From: DASYXT01 sp035934555
GTDB taxonomy: Bacteria > Verrucomicrobiota > Verrucomicrobiia > Limisphaerales > UBA8199
DNA: 64,000 nt
Assembly (NCBI GenBank): GCA_035934555.1
Contig: DASYXT010000049.1
Span: 13,751 to 77,750 of the forward strand
Direction: 5' to 3'
Shown: positions 52,116 to 62,129 of the stretch, one piece after another
How the letters are laid out: each line of letters begins with the position of its first letter
Numbering within the stretch: the first letter of the stretch is position 1
Made by a program: the position numbers and the translations under genes
Notes under the pieces: model-generated
Database searches by the model: none
Told to the model about the DNA's origin: nothing
Seen by the model: the letters and a program-made list of their open reading frames with translations, nothing else

Positions 52116-52862
52116 TTAGATTCCGCGCGCAACTGTCCAGACACAAACATCCATCGCACCGCCAGCCCGCAGAGTCGCGGCGCAGGCGCTGGTTGTCGCG
52201 CCTGTCGTCAGCACGTCGTCAATCAGAACAATCCGGCGGCCGCGCAGATTTTGCCCTGGCCGCAGCGCGAATGCATTTCGCACGTTGGCCAGGCGCTCTT
52301 CGCGGCTGAGCAGCGTCTGTGTGCGGGTAGGCGCCGTGCGGTGTAACAGGCGGGTATTCAGTGGAATGCCAGTCGCGAGGCTTAGACGCCGAGCCAGCCG
52401 CTCCGATTGATTGAATTCGCGTTCCCTTTCTTTAGTCCGATGCAGCGGCACCGGCACCAGGAAATCCCAGCAGGCCGGCTGCAAGTCGGGCGCGGCACGG
52501 CCAATGAGCCAGTCCGCCAGCAATGGTTCAAACCAGAGCGCGCGCTGATATTTGTAACGATGGATGATCTCCAGCACGGCATCCCGTGCCAGCACCGCCG
52601 AGCGCGCGAATCGGAACGCCCAGCGCATCTCTTTGCATTGCGCGCACTCGAACGCGCCGGTGATCGCGCCGGCAAAGGGCAGACCGCAGTGGGAGCAAAA
52701 GGGCGGCTCAACAAATCGAACCGCAGCGCGGCATTCGGCACAGACGAATGATTCATGAGGAGTCGCTCGCTGCTGGCCGCAAAGCTGGCAGACTTCGGGA
52801 TAAACCAGACCCAGGCCAGCATCCAGCCAGCTTTGGGCCGACTCGAGCCAAGTGCCGAGCAT
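52116..52862 (-). CDS. comF: ComF-family phosphoribosyltransferase-like protein
   Basis: 248 residues. N-terminal double zinc ribbon (CQLCGQQRAT, CAECR, CSHCGLPFAG, CAQCKEMRW), then RYKYQRALWFEPLLADWL, VPVPLHRTKEREREFNQSER and PRPP loop RRIVLIDDVLTTGATTSACA. Complete for ComF/GntX, linked to DNA uptake or purine recycling. 54 bp after the preceding dacB-type gene. Confidence 0.88.
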   Translation of the reverse strand: MLGTWLESAQSWLDAGLGLVYPEVCQLCGQQRATPHESFVCAECRAAVRFVEPPFCSHCGLPFAGAITGAFECAQCKEMRWAFRFARSAVLARDAVLEIIHRYKYQRALWFEPLLADWLIGRAAPDLQPACWDFLVPVPLHRTKEREREFNQSERLARRLSLATGIPLNTRLLHRTAPTRTQTLLSREERLANVRNAFALRPGQNLRGRRIVLIDDVLTTGATTSACAATLRAGGAMDVCVWTVARGI

Positions 52863-52915
52863 AGACAGACCCGGGTTTAGCAGAGCTCAACCTGCGCAGC
52901 AAGAGCGGCGTACCA

Positions 52916-54448
52916 TTAGGGGGAAGTGCTTTTGCCGGTAAACCCGGCGAGCAAAACCGCAATATTATCAAGGTCTCCCCGGCCAGAGGTGCCTGGCGCG
53001 CCGTGGTAACGATTCAGCATTAGCGAAAAAGCCAAGCGCTCACCCGCCGCCGAAGTGACGTAACCCGAGAGGGAACTGGCCCAACGCAAGCTGCCGGTCT
53101 TGGCCCGAACATTCCCTGCGGCTGCTGTGCCTTTCATCCGGTTTCTCAAGGTGCCGTCCACTCCGGCGATTGGCAGCGCATTCAGATAATCCGCGGCGCA
53201 CTGATGGTGGCTCATGTAACGCAAGAGGCAAACCGTCGCCTCGGGAGTGGTAAGGTTATTACGCGATAACCCTGAACCTTCGTCGAACCATACGTCGCCT
53301 TTCCGCACTCCCGCTTCGGCCAAAAAGCGATTCAACTCCTCGAGTCCCAAATCTTCAGAGGTGGTCTCAGGCGGAGTAGCGACCGATCTCGCGTTTTCAC
53401 CCACCTGGCTCAGCAGCAGGTCAGCGTAAAGGTTCTGTGAGGGCTTTTCCACCTCCCGCGCCAGCTCCCGCATCGGCGGCGATTCGACACTCGCAAGCTC
53501 GACGCAGGTGTCCGGATTAAACGGCACGCCCTGACGGTCCTGCCAATCGACTGTGCGCACCCGGCCGCGCACAACGATTCCATGGGCGGCCAGAGCCTGC
53601 TTAAAAAGACAAACAAATAGCGCCGCCGGCTTGTGCACCGGAATGTCTTCCTCGCGTGTTGGCGCGTTCGTGGGGACCTGGCCGCTGACATATAAGACGT
53701 TCTCGTTCAGCGGCCGAAAGAAGGATAACCTGGGCCGCTGGCCTGGCTCGACGGTCTGCGTCCGGTTGGTGACCAAAAGATACGAGCCGCCAAACCCGAC
53801 AGTGACGCGGCAACAATCTCCCACACGCTGGCCAGGCACAACCGTGATTGGGAGCACATTGTCGTTGATCGTCAGCGCGGATATCTCGGCGCCGTAGCTG
53901 TATTCCGTGTCGTCCCAATCCCAACCCGAACCCAGTGCCGAACCGCGAAAGAAACTTGCGTCACCGACCAGGTCACCGTCAATTCGCCTCACGCCGGCGT
54001 TGGTTAGGGCGCCCACGAGTGGCTCAAGCGCCTGAAGCATATCTCCGCCATGCAGGCGCGCGTTCAAAGTTGGGTCGCCCCGGCCATAGATGATGAGGTC
54101 GCCCGCCAAAGTCCCGCGATGATTCGGCTTGGCCGGTGAATAGAGCGACGTTCGAATTTTGTAATCGGCCCCCAGCCGGTCCAAAGCCAGCGCGACGGTG
54201 TAGAGTTTGGAATTCGACGCCGGGCTGAAAAGCTTCTGTGCATGATGTTCAAATAGGGTGCTCCCACTATCCAGTGAGACGATTTTGACGCCCCAGAATG
54301 CGGCGCTGTATTTGGGTTGGGAGATGATTTCCGAAAGACGCTGGCGCAGCTCGGGAACTGTCGCGGGTGCGGTGGGCTGTTCCGCTAATACCCTAAAGAG
54401 ACCTGCCGTCAAAAGCAGCGTCGCCAGAACGCTGTGCCGAATGCTCAT
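52916..54448 (-). CDS. dacB: D-alanyl-D-alanine carboxypeptidase, PBP4 (DacB) type
   Basis: 510 residues from ATG 54448 with signal peptide (SVLATLLLTAGLFRVLAEQP). Active-site SxxK in FSPASNSKLYTVALALDRLG, SxN in DEGSGLSRNNLTTPEATV and KTG in VRAKTGSLRWASSLSGYV. Domains II/III are inserted between the first two motifs, as in PBP4. Trims or cleaves peptidoglycan peptides in the periplasm. A longer frame to 54562 would give a poor signal peptide. Confidence 0.92.
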   Translation of the reverse strand: MSIRHSVLATLLLTAGLFRVLAEQPTAPATVPELRQRLSEIISQPKYSAAFWGVKIVSLDSGSTLFEHHAQKLFSPASNSKLYTVALALDRLGADYKIRTSLYSPAKPNHRGTLAGDLIIYGRGDPTLNARLHGGDMLQALEPLVGALTNAGVRRIDGDLVGDASFFRGSALGSGWDWDDTEYSYGAEISALTINDNVLPITVVPGQRVGDCCRVTVGFGGSYLLVTNRTQTVEPGQRPRLSFFRPLNENVLYVSGQVPTNAPTREEDIPVHKPAALFVCLFKQALAAHGIVVRGRVRTVDWQDRQGVPFNPDTCVELASVESPPMRELAREVEKPSQNLYADLLLSQVGENARSVATPPETTSEDLGLEELNRFLAEAGVRKGDVWFDEGSGLSRNNLTTPEATVCLLRYMSHHQCAADYLNALPIAGVDGTLRNRMKGTAAAGNVRAKTGSLRWASSLSGYVTSAAGERLAFSLMLNRYHGAPGTSGRGDLDNIAVLLAGFTGKSTSP

Positions 54449-54586
54449 GCGCACGTGGATATCGAAAGCGAGCCGCCAACGCAAGCCGCACAGGAATAGG
54501 ATGATGGCATCACGCGGCTTTAAGCTGCTTGTTTTGTTAGAAATGACTGGGACCCTCGCCACTGTTCGTTACAATTCGCGTGGCGC

Positions 54587-54889
54587 ATGAAACTCAAAGA
54601 GATCGGTAACTTGACTGGCAAAGACATTTTCGGACTGGTGATCCGGCTGATTGGATTGATGTTCCTGTACCAGGGGCTAATGGCCGTGCCACAAGCGTTC
54701 GCGGGCATGTTCCCGCTTTTTCCGCATTTGTTTATTCGCAATGTGGTCCCGGGCATTGTGATGGTAGGCTGGCCGCTCGCCGCCGCCTACTGGCTGGTCC
54801 GTGGCGCACCCCCCCTGATGCGCTGGGCCTATCCGGAGCAAAAGGGGCTTCCCGCTGCACCGGTCGCGGAGGAGTCTTATCGAACCTAG
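54587..54889 (+). CDS. Small hypothetical membrane protein
   Basis: 100 residues with two or three hydrophobic segments (IFGLVIRLIGLMFLYQGLMA; NVVPGIVMVGWPLAAAYWLV). No family recognised, but such short proteins are frequent in Verrucomicrobiota. Divergent from dacB with a 138-bp gap. Confidence 0.65.
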   Translation: MKLKEIGNLTGKDIFGLVIRLIGLMFLYQGLMAVPQAFAGMFPLFPHLFIRNVVPGIVMVGWPLAAAYWLVRGAPPLMRWAYPEQKGLPAAPVAEESYRT

Positions 54890-54929
54890 AGCTTGAAGTG
54901 GGGGGCGGCCCGACCAGTTAACCACAAAC

Positions 54930-56444
54930 ATGAGCACAGTACCCTCCGCTCTTTCGCGAAGAGAATTCCTTAAGACCTCTGGGGCTCTGACCGCGGCAGC
55001 CTCACTGGAAGGATTGCCTTTGTCGGCCGCCACGTCCCTAACAGCCGCCGCTGCGACGCCCAAGATGATCGGCCTGCAGATCGGCGCAGTCTCCTTCGTC
55101 GATGAGGGCGTCGAGCCTGTCCTGGATACGCTGCAAAGCCGCGGGGCAGTCAACACGGTTTTCCTTACCACCTTCAGCTACGGTCGCGGGCTGGCAGGCA
55201 GGCAGATTCCCGGCCAACCGTTCCCCGATCATGGCGTCCAGCAATCCGATGAGCAGACCTTCCATGGCGGCAATTACGCGATGCCCCATCCGGAATTCTA
55301 TCAACGGACGGTGCTCAAGCAGACGCGCGCGCCGGATTTCGGCGACCTGGACATTCTTGCGGTGGTTCTGCCAAAAGCGCGCCAGCGTGGCCTCAAACTG
55401 TTTTGCTCGTGCGAAGATGTCTGGCGCACCTCCATCCCCGGGTTTGCCGACGTGGCGGAAGTGGACATCGAGGGGCGAAAGACCGGCTCGCAATGCCTGT
55501 TCCATCCGGATGTGCGGGAGTTCTGGCGCGCGCTCGCGACCGATTATTGCCGCTCGTATGATATTGACGGCATTCTCTTTTTCAACGAACGCAACGGTCC
55601 GCTCCTCAGTGCGCTAGGCGCCAGTCATGCCCAGGCCATCGCTTCGGGGCGCGTCACCTGCTTTTGCGCGCACCATCAAGCCGCGGCGCGCGAACTCGGC
55701 ATCGACATGGAGCGCGCCAGGCAGGGTTATCGCAAGCTCGACCAGTTCGTCCGCTCGGCCCTCGCCGGACAACGCCCGAGCGACGGTTATTTTGTCGAGT
55801 TCTGGCGCTTGTTGTTTGAAAACCCCGAAATCCTGGCTTGGGACAGGCTATTCGATATCGGCAAACACCAGGTGCTTGCGGATGTGCACCGCGCCGTCAA
55901 AGCCGTACGCCCGCAACTGCAGGTTGGCTTTCATATCGAGCACGTGAACTCGTTTAATCCGATCTTCCGCGCCACCCGCCGCTACGATGAGCTGGCCGCT
56001 AAAGCCGATTTCCTGAAAGTGGTCGTTTATAACAACTGCGGCGGCGAGCGCTACGCGCATTTTATCGAGAACGTCGGCTCGACGGTGTTCCGTGATGTGC
56101 CGAAGGACGAGCTGCTGCGGTTTAACAATCACCTGCTCAACTACGGCAATGAGGCCGGCTTGGCCCAACTGCCACAGGCGGGTCTTTCGCCCGATTACGT
56201 CGCACGGGAAACACATCGCGCGCTGGCGGGAGTGCAGGGCAAATGCCGGGTGCTGCCGGGAATCGATATCGGCATACCCACTGGCAACCACAGCCGCAAG
56301 GCCTCAGCCGACGACACCTACGCCGCAGTCGCCGCGGCCCTCAAAGCCAACGCCGATGGCGTGATTCTTTCGCGCAAATATTCCGAGATGCGCCTGGCCA
56401 ACTTGACGGCGGCGGGCCAGGCAGTGAAGGAGTACGGGGGTTAA
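54930..56444 (+). CDS. Tat-exported putative glycoside hydrolase (TIM-barrel)
   Basis: 504 residues. Twin-arginine signal SRREFLKTSGALTAAASLEG then a predicted TIM barrel (GAVNTVFLTTFSYGRGLAGR, LKLFCSCEDVWRTSIPGFAD, YDIDGILFFNERNGPLLSAL, LQVGFHIEHVNSFNPIFRAT, GVQGKCRVLPGIDIGIPTGN). A charged residue ends strand 4 (FFNERNG) as in glycosidases. Family not named. Convergent with the GH78 gene (9-bp gap), supporting a plant-polysaccharide role. Confidence 0.65.
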   Translation: MSTVPSALSRREFLKTSGALTAAASLEGLPLSAATSLTAAAATPKMIGLQIGAVSFVDEGVEPVLDTLQSRGAVNTVFLTTFSYGRGLAGRQIPGQPFPDHGVQQSDEQTFHGGNYAMPHPEFYQRTVLKQTRAPDFGDLDILAVVLPKARQRGLKLFCSCEDVWRTSIPGFADVAEVDIEGRKTGSQCLFHPDVREFWRALATDYCRSYDIDGILFFNERNGPLLSALGASHAQAIASGRVTCFCAHHQAAARELGIDMERARQGYRKLDQFVRSALAGQRPSDGYFVEFWRLLFENPEILAWDRLFDIGKHQVLADVHRAVKAVRPQLQVGFHIEHVNSFNPIFRATRRYDELAAKADFLKVVVYNNCGGERYAHFIENVGSTVFRDVPKDELLRFNNHLLNYGNEAGLAQLPQAGLSPDYVARETHRALAGVQGKCRVLPGIDIGIPTGNHSRKASADDTYAAVAAALKANADGVILSRKYSEMRLANLTAAGQAVKEYGG

Positions 56445-56453
56445 GAACCCCCT

Positions 56454-58814
56454 TTACCGCTGGGCGCCCCATTCGGTGGCTGGCTCTTCGAGGACCTGGT
56501 TTCTGCCCGGTTCGAGCCGTTGCTCTCGGCCGGAGGGTAGCACCGCCACGGCTTGCACAGCGGGCGGCACCTGCGTTTCCAGGCGGAAGGTCCCACCGGA
56601 AATGCGCCAGCGACTCACCACGCGACCGCGTGGCGTTTGCACCGTGGCTTCGGCGTTTGCGAGCGGGCCCGGATTCGGTCCTATGAGAATCTTTCCCCAC
56701 CCGACACTGCCCGGCGCTTGCCGGATACCCGCCACATATCCGTAAAACCATTCCATGACATGCCCCAGCATGCAGTGGTCGAGCGATTGGTAACCGTCCA
56801 TCATCGCATCCCACGTCTCCGGCAACGAGGTCAGGCCTTTGCGCAGAATGCCGCCGTAACTGCCCGTGCCAGTGCGCGAATAAACCCGGTGCAGAACATC
56901 CGAGCGGCCGGCCTGCGCCAGCGCGCGGATGAAGTACACGTGCCCAACATCGCCCGGTGTTTGCTGCCACCCCCGCTGCCGCAAATCGGCGATGATGTCC
57001 TGCACCAGCAACGGGCGGTCCGCCGCCGGAACCACTTCGGCGCACAACGCCATTGCATCCGCGCATTGAGGGCTCCCATTATTGTGGAGCTTGTGAGTGG
57101 AGTGGTCTTGGAAGTGCCGGCAGAAATCCGCCGCGATGCGCGCGTGCAGCTCGCGGTATTTCTGTGCGTCCTCGGGCCGGCCCAGCACCTCGGCGGCCCG
57201 CGACACCGTTAGCGCGCAGAACGCCCACGTGGCCGTGGCCGATAATTCCGGCGGGGTGAACCGCGACTCGCCCGGCGCTTGGCCATGGCCGTAATCATAC
57301 CAATCGCCCAAGCCACCCGGCGCCAGGCCATCGTGCGACTCGGTTTGGATATAATCCGTGAAGCGCCGCATCATCTGGAAATTATCGCGCAGAATCTTCG
57401 GGTCGCCGTACCACTCGTAGTGCAGCCACGGCGTCAGCACCGCCGCCGCGCCCCACTCGACCGTCCAGTTAAACGCGCCTGGGAATTTCCCCGCCGGGTA
57501 CTTGGGTGCGACGGTTAAAACACGGCCGCTGGGCTCTTGTGCGTCCCGAATGTCGCCGGCGATCTTTGCAAACCATTCCCGCGTGTCATAACGATACTGG
57601 AAACTCGGCTCGAGCAGGTAAGCGCATTCCAGCCAGCCAAGCTTTTCGCGATGCGGACAATCCGTCAACACCCAGCTCATATTGGCGCGCATCGCCGCAT
57701 CGATGATCCGGTGCGTCCCGTTGTATAGCTCGCTCGAACAATGAAACGAGCCGCTCTCCGCCAGCCCGGCGCGCACATTCACCAATTCGAGCCGGCGTAT
57801 CGTCGGCAAGCCTTGCGGGTTCGCTCCTCCGGCGGGTACTGCGCCGCTGACCTCGACGAACTGCATGCCCAAATAGAACGAACACCATTGATGCGTCAGT
57901 CGTTTGCCATCGGTCACCACGTCGCACCCGACCACATAACCGCCAAACAGCCGGTCTTGCGCGTTCTTATGCTCTCCGCAGCCAAAGTGCACGCGGTCGC
58001 CCGGGTGGCCACCTTCCAGTTCCACCCGCAACTGCGCGGCGGTGTTCTGCGGAAAGCTGTACAGGAACACACCTGGCGCTGCTTCCTTTATCGAGGCCGG
58101 CTCCTGCTGCCCGAACTCGGCGAAACCCGGCGCCAATTGCGGCGTCATCCGGCCAGATGGCGCGGCTGCCACGCGCGCCGGCGACCAACCCCCGTCATCG
58201 AACCCGCCCCGGTCCCAGCCGGGCTGGACTCGGCGGGCATCAAAATCTTCCCCCGCATAGATATGCGAGAATGTGATCGGCCCCAGGGCCACGCGCCACG
58301 AACCGTCAGTGCCAATCCGCTCAACCCTGCCGTCCGCCCGGTGCATCGTAATTTCCGCTGCCAGCAAGTACGGTTCATACGCCGCGCGCTGAGGACCCTC
58401 CTTATTGTAGCGCCCCGCGGGCGGGTTGGGATTATTCCAAAATGAATTGCACAACATCACTCCAACGCAGTTAGTCCCTGACACCATCCATGCGGTAATA
58501 TCGAAATCGCGGTAATAAATTGTTTTCTCGTACTCCGACCACGGTTGGTTGATTCCGGTTGCTGCGGGACGCTGTCCGTTGACGCGCACATCGTAATCGC
58601 CAAGGCCGACAATCCTCAGCACTGCCTGCCGCGGCTTGTGCTGGACGATGAATTCTTTTCGGAAGATCGGGGGTGCGGCCTCGGCTGCGAGACCCTCCGG
58701 CGGCGCGATCCACTGCGCGGCCTCGAACGCGGCTGCGTTCGCCCGGCAGAGAGCGCCAACCATTACGACCACCAACACGCTTGAAACTAGACCGAAGCAA
58801 GGAGGGTTTCGCAC
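56454..58814 (-). CDS. Alpha-L-rhamnosidase (GH78), exported
   Basis: 786 residues from GTG 58814 with signal peptide (FGLVSSVLVVVMVGALCRANA). Beta-sandwich domains to about 370 (YYRDFDITAWMVSGTNCVGV), then the (alpha/alpha)6 catalytic barrel starting TDCPHREKLGWLECAYLLEP, with GDWYDYGHGQAPGESRFTPP, and TWDAMMDGYQSLDHCMLGHV typical of GH78. Removes terminal rhamnose from glycans outside the cytoplasm. Confidence 0.9.
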   Translation of the reverse strand: MRNPPCFGLVSSVLVVVMVGALCRANAAAFEAAQWIAPPEGLAAEAAPPIFRKEFIVQHKPRQAVLRIVGLGDYDVRVNGQRPAATGINQPWSEYEKTIYYRDFDITAWMVSGTNCVGVMLCNSFWNNPNPPAGRYNKEGPQRAAYEPYLLAAEITMHRADGRVERIGTDGSWRVALGPITFSHIYAGEDFDARRVQPGWDRGGFDDGGWSPARVAAAPSGRMTPQLAPGFAEFGQQEPASIKEAAPGVFLYSFPQNTAAQLRVELEGGHPGDRVHFGCGEHKNAQDRLFGGYVVGCDVVTDGKRLTHQWCSFYLGMQFVEVSGAVPAGGANPQGLPTIRRLELVNVRAGLAESGSFHCSSELYNGTHRIIDAAMRANMSWVLTDCPHREKLGWLECAYLLEPSFQYRYDTREWFAKIAGDIRDAQEPSGRVLTVAPKYPAGKFPGAFNWTVEWGAAAVLTPWLHYEWYGDPKILRDNFQMMRRFTDYIQTESHDGLAPGGLGDWYDYGHGQAPGESRFTPPELSATATWAFCALTVSRAAEVLGRPEDAQKYRELHARIAADFCRHFQDHSTHKLHNNGSPQCADAMALCAEVVPAADRPLLVQDIIADLRQRGWQQTPGDVGHVYFIRALAQAGRSDVLHRVYSRTGTGSYGGILRKGLTSLPETWDAMMDGYQSLDHCMLGHVMEWFYGYVAGIRQAPGSVGWGKILIGPNPGPLANAEATVQTPRGRVVSRWRISGGTFRLETQVPPAVQAVAVLPSGREQRLEPGRNQVLEEPATEWGAQR

Positions 58815-59045
58815 GGCCTCAGACTAGGCGCAGCGCTCACCGCGTCAAGCGAGCTGCATTCCGCGACCGCTGTGCGCACAAACCTCGAATCCTGAATCAA
58901 TTTCTCTAGACAAGCTCGCGCTTAGTGTGACATAAACCTAAATGTCACCCGGGAGTCCCGGGTGGTAAGTTTTCTGCATCCCGCCTGGCTTCCTCAACAG
59001 TGCACGGTGCAACGCAGTGCCTGTGTTACGTCCTTAACCGAAGCC

Positions 59046-60533
59046 ATGAAAACCATTTTATTCAAACTGCTCGGCCGCACGGCGGACCTGGTTGAGGTTC
59101 AACCCGTGCTGGCGTTGTTCGTCGGAGGCGCTCTGCTGGCGCTGTTTCTAACCGTTGCATTCTCACAAAAACCCGCTGCTCAAACCCAGGGACCACCCAG
59201 CTTGTTGTGGATTCTCTATCACCAACTCACCCGCATTACATGGGCCTTAACTCTGGTCTGCTTCCTCTTGGGTAGCCTATCGTTGTTGCGCGTCTATTTG
59301 CACCAGGCATTGGCCGGCTTTCAGCGCACCCATGGCCGAGTCACGGAAGCCAATTTTCAGGCTATTCAAACCATTTGGGGAACGCCGCAGCAGCAGAGCG
59401 ACTTGCACTTCGACCTATTCTGGGAGGAAGAGGTCACGGAACGTATCGAATCCGAGGACATCACCAAGCCGGCGATCCTGCGCAAGAAAACCGTGCGCCA
59501 CGATATCACCGCCAATCCGTTTGTTTCGGCCCGCGATGAGGTTGTGCTTCGGCAGAACGCCCGCAAGAAGGGTTCGGCGCTGTATGGCGGTTACGACACT
59601 ACTTGCCGTTTCAGTTGGCAACTGAAGAATCCGGCTGACCGCGATTTGAGCTCGGTCTTGCGATTTCCACTTCCGGCGGCCACTGCCGTCTGCGATGAGC
59701 TGACGGCGACTCTCAACGGGAAAGACATCCTGCCGCAAATGCAGCTTAAGGACGGCGCGTTGGTCCTGGCCAGGCCGGTTAAAGCCAATGAAGCACTGGA
59801 TTTGACCATCGCTTTCAAGAGCCGTGGAATGTCTTCGTGGTACTTTCAGGTCCAGGAACCTCGTGAAATTCGTGACTTCACCTTGAACCTGAGCCTGCCC
59901 GACCTGGGGCAGTCCCATTTAAACTTCCCGGAAGGATGCATGACTCCCACGCTGATCAAACCCACGCCGGACAACCGCGGCAGCTTGCTGACCTTTCGCC
60001 TGGACCATGCCATTTCAAGTAAAGGAATGGGCATTGCCTTGCCGACGGTGCCGCAACCGGGCCAAAGCACAAACGCCGTGCTGGGGGAAGTCGAGCGCGG
60101 ATGGCTGCTGGTGTTCGCGATGCTCATTTTGGGGTTCACGCTCAGCGGGGTCAACCAGGCGGTGCTGTGGAGCGTTCTGTTCGGCGCGGCCAGCGCGTGC
60201 GCGTACGGTTTATTAGGCGATTTTAGCGATCTGTTGCTGGGGTTTTGGGGCACGGCGGCGTTGATTCTCCTTCCCGCTTTTGGCGCGCTCGCCTGGATGC
60301 TGACGCGCATTGCGCCAGGGCCGCCAGGCTCGCGTCTCGCAGCGCAGTTCCTCCTCTTTGGCGTGCTCTATCCGTGCGTGGCGGGCTTGGATTCCAGCCG
60401 CCAATCCCTTTATTTTGATCTCTGCGCCGGCGTGTTCCTTATTTGCGTTGCGGTTCAACTGGCCCGGCGCTGGTCCCCCGGCGGAGCAACTTTTCTGCCC
60501 AAGCCTGCTTTGCTCAATCCATTGAAATCCTGA
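59046..60533 (+). CDS. Polytopic membrane protein with periplasmic domain
   Basis: 495 residues from ATG 59046. Two N-terminal membrane helices (LALFVGGALLALFLTVAFSQ; ITWALTLVCFLLGSLSLLRV), a 280-residue extracytoplasmic beta-rich domain, and five or six C-terminal helices (LLVFAMLILGFTLSGVNQAV onward). The layout is reminiscent of CreD, but the sequence identity cannot be judged. Reads toward the ABC ATPase gene 57 bp downstream, same strand. Confidence 0.6.
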   Translation: MKTILFKLLGRTADLVEVQPVLALFVGGALLALFLTVAFSQKPAAQTQGPPSLLWILYHQLTRITWALTLVCFLLGSLSLLRVYLHQALAGFQRTHGRVTEANFQAIQTIWGTPQQQSDLHFDLFWEEEVTERIESEDITKPAILRKKTVRHDITANPFVSARDEVVLRQNARKKGSALYGGYDTTCRFSWQLKNPADRDLSSVLRFPLPAATAVCDELTATLNGKDILPQMQLKDGALVLARPVKANEALDLTIAFKSRGMSSWYFQVQEPREIRDFTLNLSLPDLGQSHLNFPEGCMTPTLIKPTPDNRGSLLTFRLDHAISSKGMGIALPTVPQPGQSTNAVLGEVERGWLLVFAMLILGFTLSGVNQAVLWSVLFGAASACAYGLLGDFSDLLLGFWGTAALILLPAFGALAWMLTRIAPGPPGSRLAAQFLLFGVLYPCVAGLDSSRQSLYFDLCAGVFLICVAVQLARRWSPGGATFLPKPALLNPLKS

Positions 60534-60590
60534 GGCGATTCCTTTGCCGACAGGCTCGACTTTCTCATCCATCCGCGGAACAATTCGAGT

Positions 60591-61715
60591 GTGGCGAGTG
60601 TCGTTGTTGACCGGTTGAGCAAATGTTTTCGCGGACCTGCAGGCGAGCAGGTCAGGGCAGTTCATGAGCTGAGCCTCGCCATCGCCGATAAAGAATTGCT
60701 GGTGCTGGTTGGACCCTCCGGCTGCGGCAAGACCACCACGTTGCGCCTGGTGGCCGGATTGGAAACTCCTTCGACGGGCACCGTCGCAATCGACGGACAA
60801 ATCGTCAATAGTCTGCCGCCTCAGCACCGCAATATCGGCATGGTTTTTCAACAACCCGCGCTCTACCCCCACCTGACTGTCTCTGAAAATTTGGCATTCG
60901 GCTTAAAGATCCGCCACGTGCCTAAAACTGAAATTCAGAGCCGGGTGAAGGAAGCCATGGAAATGCTGGGGCTCAATGGCGCTGTGGACCGGTTGCCGAT
61001 GGCCTTGTCCGGTGGCGAACGACAGCGGGTCGCTTTGGGCCGGGCGCTGGTGCGGCGTCCGGGGTTGTTACTGTTGGATGAGCCGCTCTCCAACCTCGAT
61101 GCGCCCCTGCGCGCCCGCATGCGCTCGGAGTTGCACCGGCTGCATGAGCGGTTGGGCGCCACCTTCATTTACGTCACACACGATCAGGACGAGGCGATGG
61201 CGTTGGGCGGCCGTATCGTGGTTCTGCACCAGGGAACCCTTCAGCAGGTGGACACGCCGCAAGCTCTTTATGCGCGTCCCGCCAGCCTGTTTGTGGCGGG
61301 ATTCATCGGCTCACCTCCCATGAACCTTTTCACCGGCAAAATCATCCGGCAAGGCGAGGTGGCAATATTTCAGGAAAACGCCGACAACGATGCGCTTACG
61401 CTGGCTTTGGAACGCACCGCCGGCTCAGGGCTGCCCCAGCAACGCGATGTGGTACTGGGATTAAGACCGGAAGCCATCGCGCTGGCTGCGCAAACCCCGG
61501 CAACAGGTCATCCACCGAAGATTGTCGCCCGCGTCGAGCGCCTCGAAATGCGCGGGCCGGACACTTACGCGTACGTCGAACGCGGCAACCGCGGCTTTAC
61601 CGCGCGCGTGCCAGCTTCAGCCGGAATTGTCCCGAATCAAGCTATCCATCTCGTGTTCGATTTGTGCCACGCGCACTTTTTCGATCCCGCCAACGGTAGC
61701 CGGATTGCGTCCTGA
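60591..61715 (+). CDS. Sugar ABC transporter ATP-binding protein (UgpC/MalK type)
   Basis: 374 residues from GTG 60591. Walker A GPSGCGKTT, Q-loop FQQPALYPHLTV, signature LSGGERQRVALGR, Walker B LLLLDEPLSNLD and H-loop VTHDQDE are all complete. The C-terminal TOBE regulatory domain (about 240-374) marks the carbohydrate-uptake CUT1 group. No permease or binding-protein gene is adjacent, so it probably energises transporters encoded elsewhere. Confidence 0.93.
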   Translation: MASVVVDRLSKCFRGPAGEQVRAVHELSLAIADKELLVLVGPSGCGKTTTLRLVAGLETPSTGTVAIDGQIVNSLPPQHRNIGMVFQQPALYPHLTVSENLAFGLKIRHVPKTEIQSRVKEAMEMLGLNGAVDRLPMALSGGERQRVALGRALVRRPGLLLLDEPLSNLDAPLRARMRSELHRLHERLGATFIYVTHDQDEAMALGGRIVVLHQGTLQQVDTPQALYARPASLFVAGFIGSPPMNLFTGKIIRQGEVAIFQENADNDALTLALERTAGSGLPQQRDVVLGLRPEAIALAAQTPATGHPPKIVARVERLEMRGPDTYAYVERGNRGFTARVPASAGIVPNQAIHLVFDLCHAHFFDPANGSRIAS

Positions 61716-62129
61716 TGCTCTTCATTTTGGCGCAACTTCTGCGAGCCAACTCTGCTATGCGAGATGTGGAGGTTATCCGATTTGTCGTAAGCCCACGCCA
61801 GTTGCTCATTAAGCCGTGGAGTACCACTCCATTCCGTTGCCGTCCACGACGTGATCTGGCCGATGTTGTCATATCCACATCGGCGCCGGCATAGCTCGGA
61901 CAGTCGCATCCATTACCAAAACCGAACGGGGCATGCTGAGGTGAAACAGCCTCGCGCAACCATGCTCCTGTGTTAACCGGGACAGCGCCACGAGGCGGGC
62001 AAGGCGTTTGGATGTTCAGTTTGAAGTAGGTGAGCTTTGCTCCCCTTTGAGGGGCGTTCGCAACCGAGAAGCTGTTCCGGCGTTGAATCTCCCTTGGCAC
62101 CCCGCGTGCTTTGGTTGGCGCGTACAAGT
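61716..62129 (-). pseudogene. RHS-repeat debris
   Basis: About 61765-61876 on the minus strand encodes CGYDNIGQITSWTATEWSGT and PRLNEQLAWAYDKSDNL, an unmistakable RHS/YD-repeat fragment bracketed by stops and frame changes. The rest of the stretch is scrambled. Likely the remains of an older RHS gene next to the active one. Confidence 0.6.
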
